From the NCBI GenBank assembly GCA_021397835.1, contig JAJFZO010000094.1, positions 10,392,001 through 10,456,000 of the forward strand: DNA of 64,000 nt, written 5' to 3'. The DNA is from Moringa oleifera. Lineage: Eukaryota; Streptophyta; Magnoliopsida; Brassicales; Moringaceae. The notes under the pieces are model-generated. The model saw only the letters and a list, made by a program, of their open reading frames with translations, ran no database searches and had not been told where the DNA came from. A program made the position numbers and the translations under genes. Within the stretch, counting starts at the first letter, position 1. Every line of letters starts with the position of its first letter. This document shows positions 12,320 through 24,800 of the stretch, in pieces.

Positions 12320-13883
12320 TCAGCTGAGAAGTTGCTCCTTGTCCGTACAAACCATGGCGTCGCCATTTGTAGGCACTTGTTGTTGGTGTTGCAGATTAGG
12401 AACTCTATTGTTGTTGTGTGTGGTGTTGTTCATTTTCTTGAGGTTCTGTTGGTGATAAACTTGCCTCAGTCTCTCTATCTCTTTCTTCAGTGCCTCTTGA
12501 TGAGCTGATCAATCACGACAACCATGACTTGAGCTGATAAATTTCAATGAAATCTCTATGCATTTGGGTAGATCTAATCACGATTTATGTTAATACCCAA
12601 ACATGAAAGTGGCTTCACGTCTTCATGTTTTCATGATTATAATAATTATGTAATCAATACTTTATACATGCAGCATTTGTACAGTATGAAAAGGTTACCG
12701 TCTTTGAAGATCTTGTCCTGAGCCAAAGCAGCTATGCGTTGCTTTAAGGCGCTATTGTCCACGTTAAGAATCAAACGTTGATGGTCCAAGAATGCAACCC
12801 TTGGCGACAATGCAGACACCTCAGTCTTCATCAAGAAAATCTTATAATTAGTACAAAGAGAGCATAGTCTGTTTATGAAATCTGCAATTAAGGGACAAGA
12901 AAAGGAAAGATGATGAAAGCTTTCAGATTCAGTTTATGAAGAAAACAGGAATGTTGCACACACCTGTAATGTGGTTACGCTGCGTTCAAGCTCTGAAATG
13001 TATTGTAGTTTCCTTACTCGTGACCTCTGTGCGGATTGCCGGTTTGCCAGAATTCTATTAAGAGGAAGACCCCAAGACCATAATTAATCCGTGAAAGCAA
13101 ACCCAGTTGCAGCTTTATTGCAGATCCAATAATCACCTAAAGATTATCTTAAAGTGGGTATCTTTTTACATTTTTATTGAACTTTCAGGTCTCAAACTAC
13201 GAGGGTTATCCGCGTTTTCCTTTTTCTTGCAATGTAACATTAAGTATATGTGTATGTGTACGTATTTGTTGTTACCTTTTGACCCTTTTTGGATCAATAA
13301 CAGTATCGGCATTGGAGGAGCCTGGTGGGGGCTGTTGCTGAGCAGGCCGTGGTTCAGGTTCGCATGAGCTTTCCACCTCTCCTGGCTCGTGCTTTGGTTG
13401 CTGCGGACGCTGATCCGACGCTGCATTTGTCTTCTCATCATTATTACTAGTTTGCTCGGACGGCGTAGAAGGGGGCGACACTGCAGGAGGCACTGACATC
13501 GACACGTCGTCGGAGAACATGGACATGAGCTGATCGTCGTCGAGGCGGTCAAACCCTTGCATGGCATTCCCGTTCCCATTGTTACTGCCGGTGTTTTTGT
13601 TGTTTCTGTATTCCTCATCGTCAAGCAAGGGGGTCTCGAGGAAGGCGATGGAATCGCTAATCGAGCGGCGGTGGGCGCCACGCCTGGAGGAGGAGAAGTC
13701 CAAGAACTCATCAACCCAGGAAGGCTGATGGTTCTCGTTTGTCATCATGGTTGTGGTGGTGGTGGTGCTGGTAGTGGTAGCGCTAATGGGAATAAAACCT
13801 GTTGACATTATGGGCATTCTCTGGTGAGGAAAAGAAGGCCAATTTTGGGTCATGTTGGGTACTTTTGGAGGTAATTGTGCCAT
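12320..13883 (-). CDS. bZIP61: bZIP transcription factor, group E (bZIP34/61 type)
   Basis: Four exons join in phase: 13276-13883, 12964-13054, 12699-12825 and 12320-12504 (TGA), giving 336 residues. The N terminus [16 protein letters not shown] and the block [20 protein letters not shown] match bZIP34/61. The basic region carries N207-x7-R215. Leucines recur every seven residues at 225, 232, 239, 246, 253, 260 and 267. P241 lies inside the third heptad; in this group such a proline is reported to disfavour homodimers, so a partner bZIP is likely. Thr-rich and Asn-rich low-complexity tracts occur in the N-terminal half. The protein acts in the nucleus on ACGT-core DNA, and Arabidopsis bZIP34 is linked to pollen wall and lipid metabolism. 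I cannot choose between 34 and 61 with certainty. Confidence 0.93.
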
Positions 13884-14330
13884 CTCATGTGTCTCTCACC
13901 AAAATCAAATAAATATAGAGAGCAAGAGAGAGAAAACCAAAGAGGTACCTGAGAAAGAGGGAGAAAACCAAATGGGTAAGTGAGAAAGAGAGAGAAAATT
14001 ATTTGGGTGTGTGAGAAAGAGAGAGAAAACTGAATGGATATGTGAGTTAAGGAGCTAATGATATGTGTCAGTGAGACTTACGGGTATAAGAAAGAGAAGA
14101 CATCACCTTAAACCAAACAAACTAAACCCTCCAACCAAAGCAACCCACTAAGCAATTTATAGCAAAATCTTGAAACACATCAACTTCATTATCCATTTGG
14201 GCAAAAAACACAAACAGATTGTGAGCAACACAAAGAAGAGCAATTGAGTCGGTGAAATTGTATGAATGAATTAGTACTTGTTCTAGGCGTTGGTGGTGTT
14301 GTTTTCTTTAAAGAGGGAAGAGAGTGTTGG
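13884..14330 (-). promoter_or_regulatory. bZIP 5' leader and proximal promoter
   Basis: The sequence upstream of the ATG is pyrimidine-rich on the sense strand and includes the 31-bp minisatellite. Candidate splice signals are present but I could not fix a leader intron. Confidence 0.4.
13951..14043. repeat. 31-bp minisatellite, three units plus a degenerate fourth
   Basis: Units at 13951-13981, 13982-14012 and 14013-14043 each begin GAGAAAGAG and contain GAGAAAA. The unit before 13951 (from about 13918) is a shorter variant. In the bZIP sense direction each unit is a TTTTCTCTCTCTTTCTC-like pyrimidine block. Confidence 0.9.
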
Positions 14331-16550
14331 AGGAAGGTGGGTCACATGGGGCTGTGGGGGATTAAGGACAGCTAGCAACAGCTGGGGTTGGAGAACTGAC
14401 TGGTTTGCTTTCAACTGGAAAGTCTCACCTCCCCAGTGTCTAAGAGTTTTAATTAAATGAAGGTATCAGCACCCACGTGCCGATGTGACCCCTTTCCTTA
14501 GCCTCCTACTTATTTTGCTCCTTTATGTCTTATACATTATCTAATCCCCAAATCACCATCATCTTCATGTACCCAAGACTTGTAAACTTATGGGTATTTT
14601 ATGAGGTTGAAAATCCATCTATTCTCATCTTGATATAACTATGTTTAATATTAAAAAAAATGATCATTACTGTAACTTGGAATATATGGTACTAGAGAAA
14701 TGTTTTTGATTTGCAAATGTGAATGAATTATAAAAGTAGGACTCAATATAACCATGTAGTTATGCATGACAGAGACTGTTATTTCAGTGTTCATAAGAAC
14801 GTTTTGCAAAGAAAATATTACTAAATTATATTGTATCATAAAGATGAATGAGCAATGTGGCCATATAGCTACTTATGTCTAAGAGTATAAAATAAGCATA
14901 TGGGTATTTATATATCAGTCTCTTAATTATTGGTTTGTATCAAAATGAAATATGGTTAATACCCATTTCTTGTATGACAGAGTTCTTGGGTCAATCATTG
15001 TTTTTGTGAATTTAGAAGCAGATATGGGTTGATAAACTTATACAATCCCAATTCTTTAGAAGACTAAATATTAAAGAAAGACCATCTGTATTCATAAGCA
15101 ATAATGAAATGAATACTCAAAATGTGAGCATATGGGAGTAGGGAAGGAGAATAAAAGAAGGGTATATAGTGGGAAGGATATGAGCTGTGAAAGAAAGAAG
15201 AGGAGGGAAGTTGCTAAGAATGATGTCCTCCTCACCCCCCATGTGAGCTCTTTGTAAGAGCCCACCATGCTTTGCTTTGTCCCCAAATCAGACTCACATG
15301 GGGGCTCTGCTCTGTCCCTTTTTGCCACTCTCTCTCACATAGCCTTCTTGGCACCTTCCATCATCTCATATTGCCTTTCATGTTCTAAAAATGTATAGTT
15401 TTTTTTTTTTTTCAATTTAAGTACTAAGGGGATACTAATAATTATTAGTGAAAAGTTGGGTAAGGCATGTTAAGTACATCTGTCAAGTAAAAAAGTCTTG
15501 TGATTAATTAGGGTTTTTGATCCATCTTAAAGTAGAAATTAATATTAAAACCACCCACTTTTGCGTGATATATGTTGGTTGCCATCACATTAAATTATGT
15601 AATCTCTAATGGGTACTCTAATCCCGTGTTCTTCGTACTAAAAACCGGGCACTATTGTTGGACTTTTGGGTAATCATAACAACTCACAACAAAAATACAA
15701 ATATTCTTTGGTTAGTGGATTAGGGTTTTGCATGTGCACACACCATCCCTACAAGAATTAACTTGGCAATCATAATCAACTCTCTTATGAGAATACAGTA
15801 CAGAGGAAAGGGGGAGAGAAGAGAAAAGGAAAGGACTGTGAAGAGAAATGGGTACAAAGAGAGGCATTATTGCACGTGGGGAGAAGCATGCAAGGCCCCT
15901 ACCTGTTCCTCGCAGATAATATTAATAAGAAGGACAACCCCAAAAAGATGGGTCCTTCCTCTACTTTACTGTTTACGCTGCAGGGAATATTAGTTCGTGT
16001 TGAGGATCATGGTGCAATATTGCCTAAGTTCTTTGCATCTTCTTTTCTTTCATTTTTCTAGTCACTGTTTACGTAAACATCTCTCTTTTACAGCTGTTTT
16101 GATCTAATGAATCTAATCTTAAGTACATTTATATGATTTCGGGAATTAAACAATTGTACATTTGGTACATTGGATGTCTCCCTCATTCCAATAGAAATTC
16201 AAATTCTTGTTGAGAGTGAATTGTTATTTTTTATTGAATTTCTAAGTCAGAGCAGATAAATTTTCATCTGACAATAATAGTTCATGTCCAAAAGTTTAAC
16301 TCAAATGGAATGCATTCAACATCCTCTATGTGCGTCTGCTTTGCTGACAGAAACAGAGTTCAGACAGCTGGTAACTTTAGCTAAGAACATGAAATACAGA
16401 GCAGAGCAAGTCTACAATCATTCAGGATATGGTGGTCTGAGATCAGTCAACACACTGAAAGCAAGAGAAAACACAATGATCATCAGTGGTAGTTTGTACA
16501 TTGGAGTCATTGTGGATGTACAGAGAAGAGGATTGTAAACCAGACAATCA
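14331..16550. other. intergenic stretch between the bZIP promoter and the HGO 3' end
   Basis: I see no supportable gene. Open frames of 60-85 codons occur but lack splice context or recognisable motifs. A 12-bp inverted repeat is present at 15236-15304. Confidence 0.5.
14474..14479 (-). promoter_or_regulatory. G-box upstream of the bZIP gene
   Basis: CACGTG in the context CCCACGTGCC lies about 590 bases upstream of the bZIP start codon. It is a possible bZIP or bHLH site; function is inferred. Confidence 0.35.
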
Positions 16551-16559
16551 AGGGTTAAC

Positions 16560-16676
16560 AGTTCCTCATAGCTAATTTATTCCAATTACACTGTTCATTT
16601 ACAATACATTTGTACATAAGAATGTAATGTTCCTGTACACATACACTGATCTGTGGAACTGGAGATGCTCATATGC
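16560..16676 (-). other. probable HGO 3' UTR
   Basis: This is the non-coding sequence beyond the TGA at 16677-16679, with TTTGTACATAAGAATG-type near-upstream elements. The end point is approximate. Confidence 0.4.
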
Positions 16677-19600
16677 TCAAGGCTCATGCTTTACACTTAT
16701 GTCTTTTCCACTGTTGCAATCCCTGTTCTGCGTATCTTTGTCCTCCCTGTTGCAGCCTAGGCGTGAAAAATGGGATCTAAGACCAATCCAACACTGGTAA
16801 TAGTCATGATCCATAAAGGGAGACTCCAGAGCCCAAGAACAGATTCTAGGGATTAAGCATGATTCAAACATAAAGGCCATTGTATCAGTGATTTTATATG
16901 GCTCTGCCTCATTTCCACGAGCAACAGTAGCCTGTTGATTAGATTAGGGTTATTAGAAGAGACTCTTTCAAGTCAAGATTAAATAGTTACTCCAATCAAT
17001 ATGTATATCCACGAAGGAAAACGGGTAGCCAAATCTTTTCCTTAGAGCTGTAGATTAGAAGTTCACCTCATATGTCTTGGTATCAGGACCGTGTGGGGTC
17101 ATGCAGCTGTGGAGGCTTGCGCCACCGGGAAGAAAACCATCAGCTTTTGCCTGCAATAAGCACTTGATTGAGATTGTAAATAAATAAAGAATTATGTTGA
17201 AAATAAAGCAGGAATGATGGTCAATTATTAATGCAATAACAAAATGAATAAAATATTGTGGAAACTGCCAGAACATAAAACATAAATAGAGATTCCAATG
17301 TCCCTACTGGGAACGTCTTTCAAAAGCAAATTACAACCATGTATGAGCAACAAAAGGTTGTCATCTGATATCAAGCCACAGACATTCATCTTCCTAAGGT
17401 TACAACAAACTTCTTTGGCTCTGCTCGGTATTTAGCTGAAACAAGCAACGGATAAGACTGCATCTTTTGACAGCTCAAATAGCAAAATTAAAGGTGAGTA
17501 AGATAGAAGCAAAATGTTATAAAAGGTTACCTCATATCCACCGTAAATCAACCCCATAAATTCACTCATACAATTGCGATGATAATATGGAGGCCTGAAA
17601 GTATGCTCTGCAACCAACCATCGGGGAGGGAAAATAACAAAATCAAGCAACGCCACACCAGGTTTATCAGTTAGTGCTGTCAGAACTGTAAGATAATACA
17701 CATTTAATTAAGAGTATTAGTACAAGTTGAACAACAAACAATTTATAATTCGAAAGTCAAAAAGATTATGGCATGCTCTACCAACCTGTATTTATTGATG
17801 GATCACCATGATCAATCAAAACAGTATTGTAAGGACAAAACTTCCTGAGATCATACTGCATTGAAGAGTTTTCAATTTTTATCAGATTCTTAAATAACAG
17901 AGATTTTGCATTGTAGTTTGAACACCATCTTAACACATAGAAAGACAAAAAGCTGCTACAAATAGGGCATCAGTCAGGATGGCCAAGTGGTCTAAGCCGC
18001 CAGACTCAAGCTCTGGTCTTCATAAGAGGGCATGGGTTCAAATCCCACTTCTGACAATTACATCTTCTCCTTTTTCTTATTATTATTATTTTTTTAAAAT
18101 CTAAAAGAGGTTGTCTGTTAAAGCAAGATGTTGAAAAAGAAGAAGAGGGTGATCACAATGTCCTTAGACCCACCTTGTAAGGAACATAATTACCATGCCA
18201 AGCAACTACATTGAAAGGAGAGAAATCTTGTTTTGCAGTAAAAAGTTCTCCACCAAACTTTTGTACAATAGTGTATCCTGGATGAGATCCCTCTTCAAAC
18301 CAGGCTGTTGGAACAAGGAAATCTCTTGGAGCGGCAAGACCATTTGCACCTAGATGTAGTCAAAATCATATCCTTCAAAATGGTAATATGTAGTGTTGAA
18401 AATGCATTAAAAACAGAATTCTCATAGCCCACATTTAAATAGGATATTAGATACCTATTGGCCCAAGATCAGGCAGCTGAAAATGAGCTCCAAAAACCTC
18501 AGCAACATAACCACGCGATGGGCCATCTGGCAGATCAACAACAAAACGGAATCCTTGAGGTAAAACAGCAATTTCACCAGGAGAGACCAGCATTCTTCCA
18601 CATTCACTAGTGATCCACAGCCCTATACATCAGTGCAGCTTTAGAATTAAGTTGTACGGCTTGTAAATAAGTTAGGATACAATTCAAATAAATGCAGAAG
18701 TTGAAGTAGGATAAGAATAACAATTTTAATCACATACAAGATCAAAGTATATCATAGTAAATTGATTTAGCAACTCATAAGGCAAGTATAATTCAAGCCA
18801 AAAAGTAGTGCAAAGCAGTGAATGAACAGGAAAACAACGTTTCTTTGAAGCTTCAGGAAATTTTGCAATTTTAACCTTTTTTTTTTTTTTTGATAATCAA
18901 AGCATCCAGATTGCAAAATCCGACTAACAAATGGGACCTACTCTCTTTGGAACCCTGAAATTAACGACCAAGAAAACCCTCTCATGGTCTTGCAAGGACT
19001 CGAACCTGATCTGGCCTACAAGTTGATGGTTGTTTAATTTTTAGCAATTTCTATATATATTATTGTAAAAGAATGAAAAGCCATAAGATAAAGAACTAAA
19101 CAGGATCCAATGTATGTTCCTTTCACAGCAGAGCTCCGCTGATAGGCACCATGCCCTCATTATCCTCCACCAGTTAATATTTGCTGTCCCAAGGTTTTCA
19201 CATATGAAGTAACTATGTTTCATTCATATACTAAGTATCAAATGCTTCCACTCTTTATCTTACTATACAGAGCATTACAACATGCCAACAGGAAAACTGA
19301 AGTTCAAGAAGGCAGATGTGGAAATCAATGAAGTTACATAGACTTTAAGGTTCAGAAGAAAAGACACTGGCAGTCATCCTTGGACAAGAACTTACTTCCT
19401 TTTTGGGGAACTATCAAAAAGTCACCATCCGCATTGCAGAAGGCACAGTTGTCCATTGATTTGTTGGCAGTGTACCTACATGTGAAAAATATTCACTTGC
19501 CATCAAAGTGCAAAGATTGACCACTCTATCTACATCTACAGCAACTAAAGCTGTATCTTACTTACCTCGATTGCAACTTCTTCCAATATTTTCTAAGTTC

Positions 19601-21545
19601 TATAATGAGAAGTTCAGAATTAAAGATGGAGGAAATATTAAGTTTGGGTTCAATGACATTAAAGATGAAGTAATTTGTTGGCCATCTATATAGGACACTA
19701 GAATCAAATAAGACCAGGAAGCACTTCTCTACCTAGCACACAAATAATACAGCACCAAAAAGGCATATCAACTCAATATACACTTAGAGGTTTGCTGCAA
19801 GGTCAGCTGAGTGCCATTTCACTTGACACAAGAAAGCTCATTACAGTCATCTCAGTTAGTTGTAAACAAATTTGGTCTACGTGTAGTACCCTGGCCCCTA
19901 ATGTCAAGTCTATCAAAGGTCGAGTACCTAAGACTTTAAATATAGCAGTTAAATAAAGTTGAGAAAAACAAAGAAGCCACACTATACAAGAGCATATTTC
20001 GTTGTCATCTTCTCCTGATTCATGGCATCTCATGCTTTAATATCTTTTCTATAACTAGTGGCAACAAACAGAGACCAAAAATAACATCGTTACTCCTCAT
20101 CACCCCTTCATCCAAGAACTATTAAACAAACAAACAAACAAATAAATAAATAAATATATATATATATATATATCATAAATCGGGAGTTTTATCTTGGATC
20201 AAGGTTCATGAAAATTCTACAAACTGATCAGTAATGGTTGAAGCAAGTATTAGTAAGTAAATATGCATAACACTTTCACCCTTGTTATCTATTTTTCTGC
20301 AAAACCATTAACTAAAGAAACATGTATGCAAATAAGCTGAGAGCTTGATCTTGGACCAAGATTCATAAACACCGAATAAAGCTGATCAATTATACCCGTG
20401 CAAACTAGAAATAGAAACAAGCTAAACAGAAAAACTTGTTTTCCTAACAAGTTTCCATAAACTTCGTGAATTAAAACTGTCAACCTGTTTACTTCACTAT
20501 AACCTACGGCACATAAAGTGAGAAAGCCACTATTTGTGATTATAATCAGATTATATTATAGCAATGAAATCACTATGAAATACCAATTACATGTGAATAG
20601 CAAATCCATGTCGAAGGAATGAGCTACCAGCCCCACAAATCGTGTATAACCCATCAATGAAATCAGTTGGTGAATCAGGAATATCTGAAGGCTTCCAACG
20701 AAGCTGAGTAGGAGTTGTGGAAGTTTTGGACTGATCAAATTCACTTAAAAGCTTCCCATGCCCTGGTCCACGGGGCTTAAATGGTTCATGTGTGACAGAT
20801 GGTTTGATCCGGTATAACCAGCTGCGAAGAACAAGAAAAAAATGACAAAGGAGTTATAAATATCACACAAAAAGTAAAATTAAAAAAAATCAAATGGAGC
20901 TATAAATACCAGACGAAAACAGGAAACCAAGACCTTCATAATAGGAGAGTAAGCAAGAAGGGTCAAATATGTACACCCTTGCACAGTTTAGAAATTCAAA
21001 TATGCTAAAATATCTTCAAGAAAAAAAGGGGCTTTTTGTATAAATACCACCTAAAAGACTTATCAGACTCATTGTTAACTCAAGTTTCAAACCAACAATT
21101 GAAGAAACACAGGATGGCTAATAAAAGATGAATTCATTCTTCTCTCACTTCTCACATTAATAACAAACTAAACATAAGTAAGAGAACAATTTAACACTGC
21201 AAATAAAAACGCAAAGTAATGGATAAAATCATGTCTATGAACTAAAAGATGCACATACCCAAATATAGAAACACATACTTACAATTACAGATACACACCT
21301 ACATATACAAATACATAGGAGCCTAAAGCATACCTGCGCTGATTCAGCTTGCGTGGGGAGGTGAAGGATGTCCCGGAGATCTGCTCAGCGTAGAGGCCGT
21401 ACGGGCAGATGAGAGGGCTGTTCTGTCCACGTGGCAGAGCTCCATCGATCGCCTCGGATGAGAAATGATTGCCGAACCCCGATAGATACTCCAGATCATC
21501 AGGAAAGCCTCGTCCGTCCGTTTTTCCGACCTCTTGCTTCCCCAT
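16677..21545 (-). CDS. HGO: Homogentisate 1,2-dioxygenase
   Basis: Nine exons join in phase: 21334-21545, 20591-20821, 19396-19475, 18455-18622, 18174-18349, 17786-17855, 17531-17685, 17067-17150 and 16677-16931 (TGA), giving 476 residues, close to the plant family length. The enzyme opens the ring of homogentisate to maleylacetoacetate in tyrosine breakdown, using Fe2+ and O2. The iron ligands are present: H348 and E354 in [10 protein letters not shown], and H384 in TPHGPD. Their spacing equals that of human H335, E341 and H371. H305 in DHGDPS corresponds to the human catalytic H292. The start MGKQEVGK is followed quickly by the conserved [13 protein letters not shown] block, so no earlier start is needed. 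By depleting homogentisate the enzyme also competes with tocopherol and plastoquinone synthesis. Nothing is broken; the C terminus after the conserved core is variable. Confidence 0.98.
17973..18056 (+). tRNA. tRNA-Leu (anticodon CAA), antisense in HGO intron 5
   Basis: The 84 bases fold as a type II tRNA. The acceptor stem GTCAGGA pairs with TTCTGAC, followed by discriminator A. The anticodon stem CCAGA/TCTGG encloses loop CTCAAGC with anticodon CAA, and a long variable arm follows. The pol III box A (TGGCCAAGTGG) and box B (GGTTCAAATCC) are present, and an oligo-T run follows within about 15-20 bases. It has no intron. Two stem defects are visible: a C-C opposition in the D stem (AAGCCG where AAGGCG is usual) and an A-C opposition at the base of the T stem. 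It may therefore be weakly functional or a recent pseudogene. It lies inside a 318-bp HGO intron, on the opposite strand. Confidence 0.85.
18877..19034 (-). mobile_element. 5'-truncated tRNA-derived SINE in HGO intron 3
   Basis: Read on the minus strand, it has a pol III box B (GGTTCGAGTCC), a body of about 120 bases and a 3' end TTGATTATCA followed by about 15 A, the usual build of plant SINEs. Box A is missing, so it is truncated at its 5' end. The flanks AATTTTGCAATTT (about 18860) and AATTTTTAGCAATTT (about 19037) look like a slightly diverged target-site duplication. It is inserted in the same orientation as HGO. Confidence 0.7.
20155..20173. repeat. (TA)n microsatellite in HGO intron 2-3 region
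   Basis: A TA run follows AAAC and AAAT tetranucleotide repeats from about 20127 in an HGO intron. Confidence 0.9.
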
Positions 21546-21639
21546 TGTTTCTTGACGATCGATCGCTTAGCTTTCCGTGCCCGTTTCCGAAAGGAAAGAG
21601 GATAATATGTCACTTCCGTGAGGGAGCGAGAGACTGGAT

Positions 21640-21673
21640 CACGTTGACGTGGCACGGTGATCAGTTGTATATA
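21640..21673 (-). promoter_or_regulatory. HGO core promoter (TATA) with ACGT cores
   Basis: TATATA at 21668-21673, also TATATA-like on the minus strand, lies about 125 bases upstream of the ATG. Two ACGT cores follow at 21641-21649. No ATG occurs between this TATA and the HGO start, which supports the chosen start. Confidence 0.5.
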
Positions 21674-21870
21674 CTGTAGACTGATGAAAACGTCAATGAT
21701 CCTGAACCGTCATGAAAACCCGGAGGCATGAAGGACACGCAATCTAAATCATCCTTTCAACTCTCTCTTTAAATAACAGCTTACCCCTTTTGCCACCTCG
21801 TCTTCTGCCCTTTTTGATTTTTTAATAAATATATATTTTAGGGATTAAGAAAAAGAAATTATCCAAAGAC

Positions 21871-21878
21871 GCACGTGC
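21871..21878 (-). promoter_or_regulatory. palindromic G-box upstream of HGO
   Basis: GCACGTGC, within the 10-base palindrome CGCACGTGCG, lies about 330 bases upstream of the HGO start codon. Confidence 0.45.
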
Positions 21879-24800
21879 GACTTTCATTGTGAGGCCCTTT
21901 AAAGTTTAAATTAGGAGCATATTTTAATATTTTCTTAATTTTACAGTTTAAGTATATTCTTAGTAAAGAGTGAGCAAATTCAAATTTAAACAAATGTATT
22001 TCTCCAATCTTCAATTATTTCATAAAAATTTGTATTCACATAAATTTTAAAATGTTTTAATAAAATAATTATATTTACTTATTACATGGTTAAATTAAAT
22101 ATAATTTATTGTAAATAGATTTTTGATATTATATTTCTTGATGTTTTTTAAAATATATTTTAAAAATTTTTATATCAATGAGATAAAATGAGTTAAATAA
22201 ATTTTATCAATTTAGATAGGGTAAAATTTTTGTTAGCCTTTTGATAATTTTTATTTATAAAATTGTCTAACATTGATAATTTATATATTTTTAAGTTTTT
22301 AAATCAAAATAATGCTAAACCATCCTTAAATATTCTCTAAAATTCTCATCATAACCTAAAATTTTATATACCTATTGCCTTTACCATGTCATATGCATTT
22401 ATTATCCAACAAATACATAATAATCAAAATCATCTTTTTGTCAAAGAGTCCTATTGGTATGTATTTATATTTAAAACTATTTACTCTCGCAACTTAAGGA
22501 TCCATTATCCACTCTCACTATTGATTCTCTCGTTACCACTTACTTTTCTCTCGTCAGCATTCGTAATCTTAAGCATAAAATAGGTTAAAATTTGTATGCA
22601 TCTATGGTGCCAAAGTCTCACCTCATTTTCGCCTCGTAGGCCATCTCTTTTCATAGAGTTGCTAATCGATCAAAATCCTTATTGATCATTTGCTTTTCAT
22701 GGAGTTATCAACAATCTTTATACTTTCTTTCTTTCTCTTTGGTGTCATCTCCTCCTCACCATAACTCAAGACCTTTATAGAAGCTCAAAACTCAAAACTT
22801 AAATAATGTTCATTCACCTTAGTCTTTTATTCTTTATTGTGAAGGATCTTCTTGGTTTGGTAGCTTCTTTGAATTCCTCGCTTTCATTATATTAACAAAT
22901 GGAAGGTATAAATGTATTGTTTTTACTCACCCATTGTTTGAGTTGGGTATAGGTTATGTATATAATATAGATTTAGAAACTTATTATTATTATTATTGTT
23001 TTTATATATGCTTTTCAAACGTTGTGCATGGTTTATGTGTTGCTCCCCGAACCATCTAGAATGACTATGTAGATGTCAAAAAAATAAGAAGATGTAAATG
23101 CCAAAAAAAAAAAAAAGATGTAATAATTTAGCTTGTCAACCAACGAAGAGAAATAAAGATAAATTAGGATGTGTTTGATGAGGATAAAGAAAATCAAATG
23201 GTTTTCTTTTTAATATTTGTTATTTTATAATTATCTTAATTTATTTTTTATTTTAATTTATTTTTCAACTTAATTTGTAATTATCTTATTCTTTTCTTTA
23301 TGTTGATTTATTTCTTATTTTATGTTGATTTGTTTTATTGTTTTGTGCTCTTGTAACTTAAATAAAAGAAGAAAAATATACTACTAAAAATTGCCAATGC
23401 TTATCAATATATGAGCAATCCTTAATCCCTTTGGAACACATTAATTTTTTAATTTATTTATGAGTGTTGAGTTTAATTTTCTTTACAAGAATGATTATGT
23501 TACAATTCATTTCATTCGGTGGATTAATTTTACTTTAATGACATGTATCGTATAGTGGATCCTACAATCCATGACGTTGAAAATTTATATAAATTTTAAA
23601 TATTCTGATTGAATGAGTATTTTTCTTATAGTCATTATATAATTGTTGAAATATTTGACATGCTTATAGTATTGCTTTTTAATTTGAATATGTATTTTAA
23701 AATGAACTTTTGATAGTACAATATTATAGTTTTTAATTAGCAAATAGTAACTACATCATATACTTTTGAATAATCAGCAATAGTGGCTTGATTGATATGC
23801 ATAATTATTTGTATGTCTGTGTAATAATTTATATGTGAAACATATATGATTAATTAAATATCAAATAGTGAGCAATAGTAATTTGATTAACATGTATAGT
23901 AACTTATATAGCTTATATAGTAATTTATATTGGAGCATAGTTTAGTAGATTTAATTAACATTTACATTAACTTATATAATATATATAATGACTTATGTAT
24001 GAAACATAGTTGCTTAGAGGTTGAATAGTGAATTATAGTTAATTGTATAATATAATATACATTTTTTTAATTTGGATTATTACAGCAACACTCGAAGGAT
24101 GCATAAGAATAGTTTCAACTTAAAGAGAACTCATTGAACCCTTAAAGAAAAAAGAATTTATTAACCTTAATCCATTAGATGTTGGCATTTCTTATTAGTT
24201 GATTTCTAATAAAAAGACTTTCACAGCAAAAAAATGAATAATTTTTTTAATTGTTTTTAATTTAATATAATTTATACGTTATCAATTCATTTTGGTAAAG
24301 TATAATATTGTTTTTATTACAGGGTAATTCTGAAGTGTTCTGTCCGTGTTACATAAAGATGCTTATGAAATACTTTCAAATAAATTTCATTGAGCGAGAC
24401 ATTGAATGGATTAGAAAGTCAATTTCAATAGCAATATACGTTAATTCATAAGACATTTAATATTACGCATGTTGTGAATAATTAGTATCATAGATTTTTG
24501 TAAAAAATAATTTACAAATGAGTCAGTTTGACAATGTAGACATACTAATAGTTAATTTGATAGTAGATTTGTAAAGCTCCACAAATTGATAACCGAATAT
24601 CATTGAATATGATAGTTGACTGTTAGTTTAACAAAGTGAATATGTTAAACAATTGAATATGATTTTTAGATTCTATTGTCTCCATTTTAATAAAATAAAG
24701 ACTTGATAATCATTTTAAACTTATTGATGTTAACAATAATTTCACAGCAATTCTAGCTATTTCAATAAAATGAAAACTTGGAAGTCATTTTGGACATATT

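Noticed and set aside
15092..15328. 78-codon open frame on the minus strand
   Set aside because: No recognisable motif, no splice context and no coding-like composition; it overlaps the short inverted repeat.
15870..15910. resemblance to miR164 (CACGTG-GGGAGAAGCA)
   Set aside because: The bases do not match the mature sequence over its length and no pairing arm is present.
16284..16538. 84-codon open frame on the plus strand
   Set aside because: Lies just past the HGO 3' end with no promoter, motif or conserved-looking block.
22386..22583. 65-codon open frame in the HGO upstream spacer
   Set aside because: Hydrophobic low-complexity translation in AT-rich DNA; no start context or neighbour exons.
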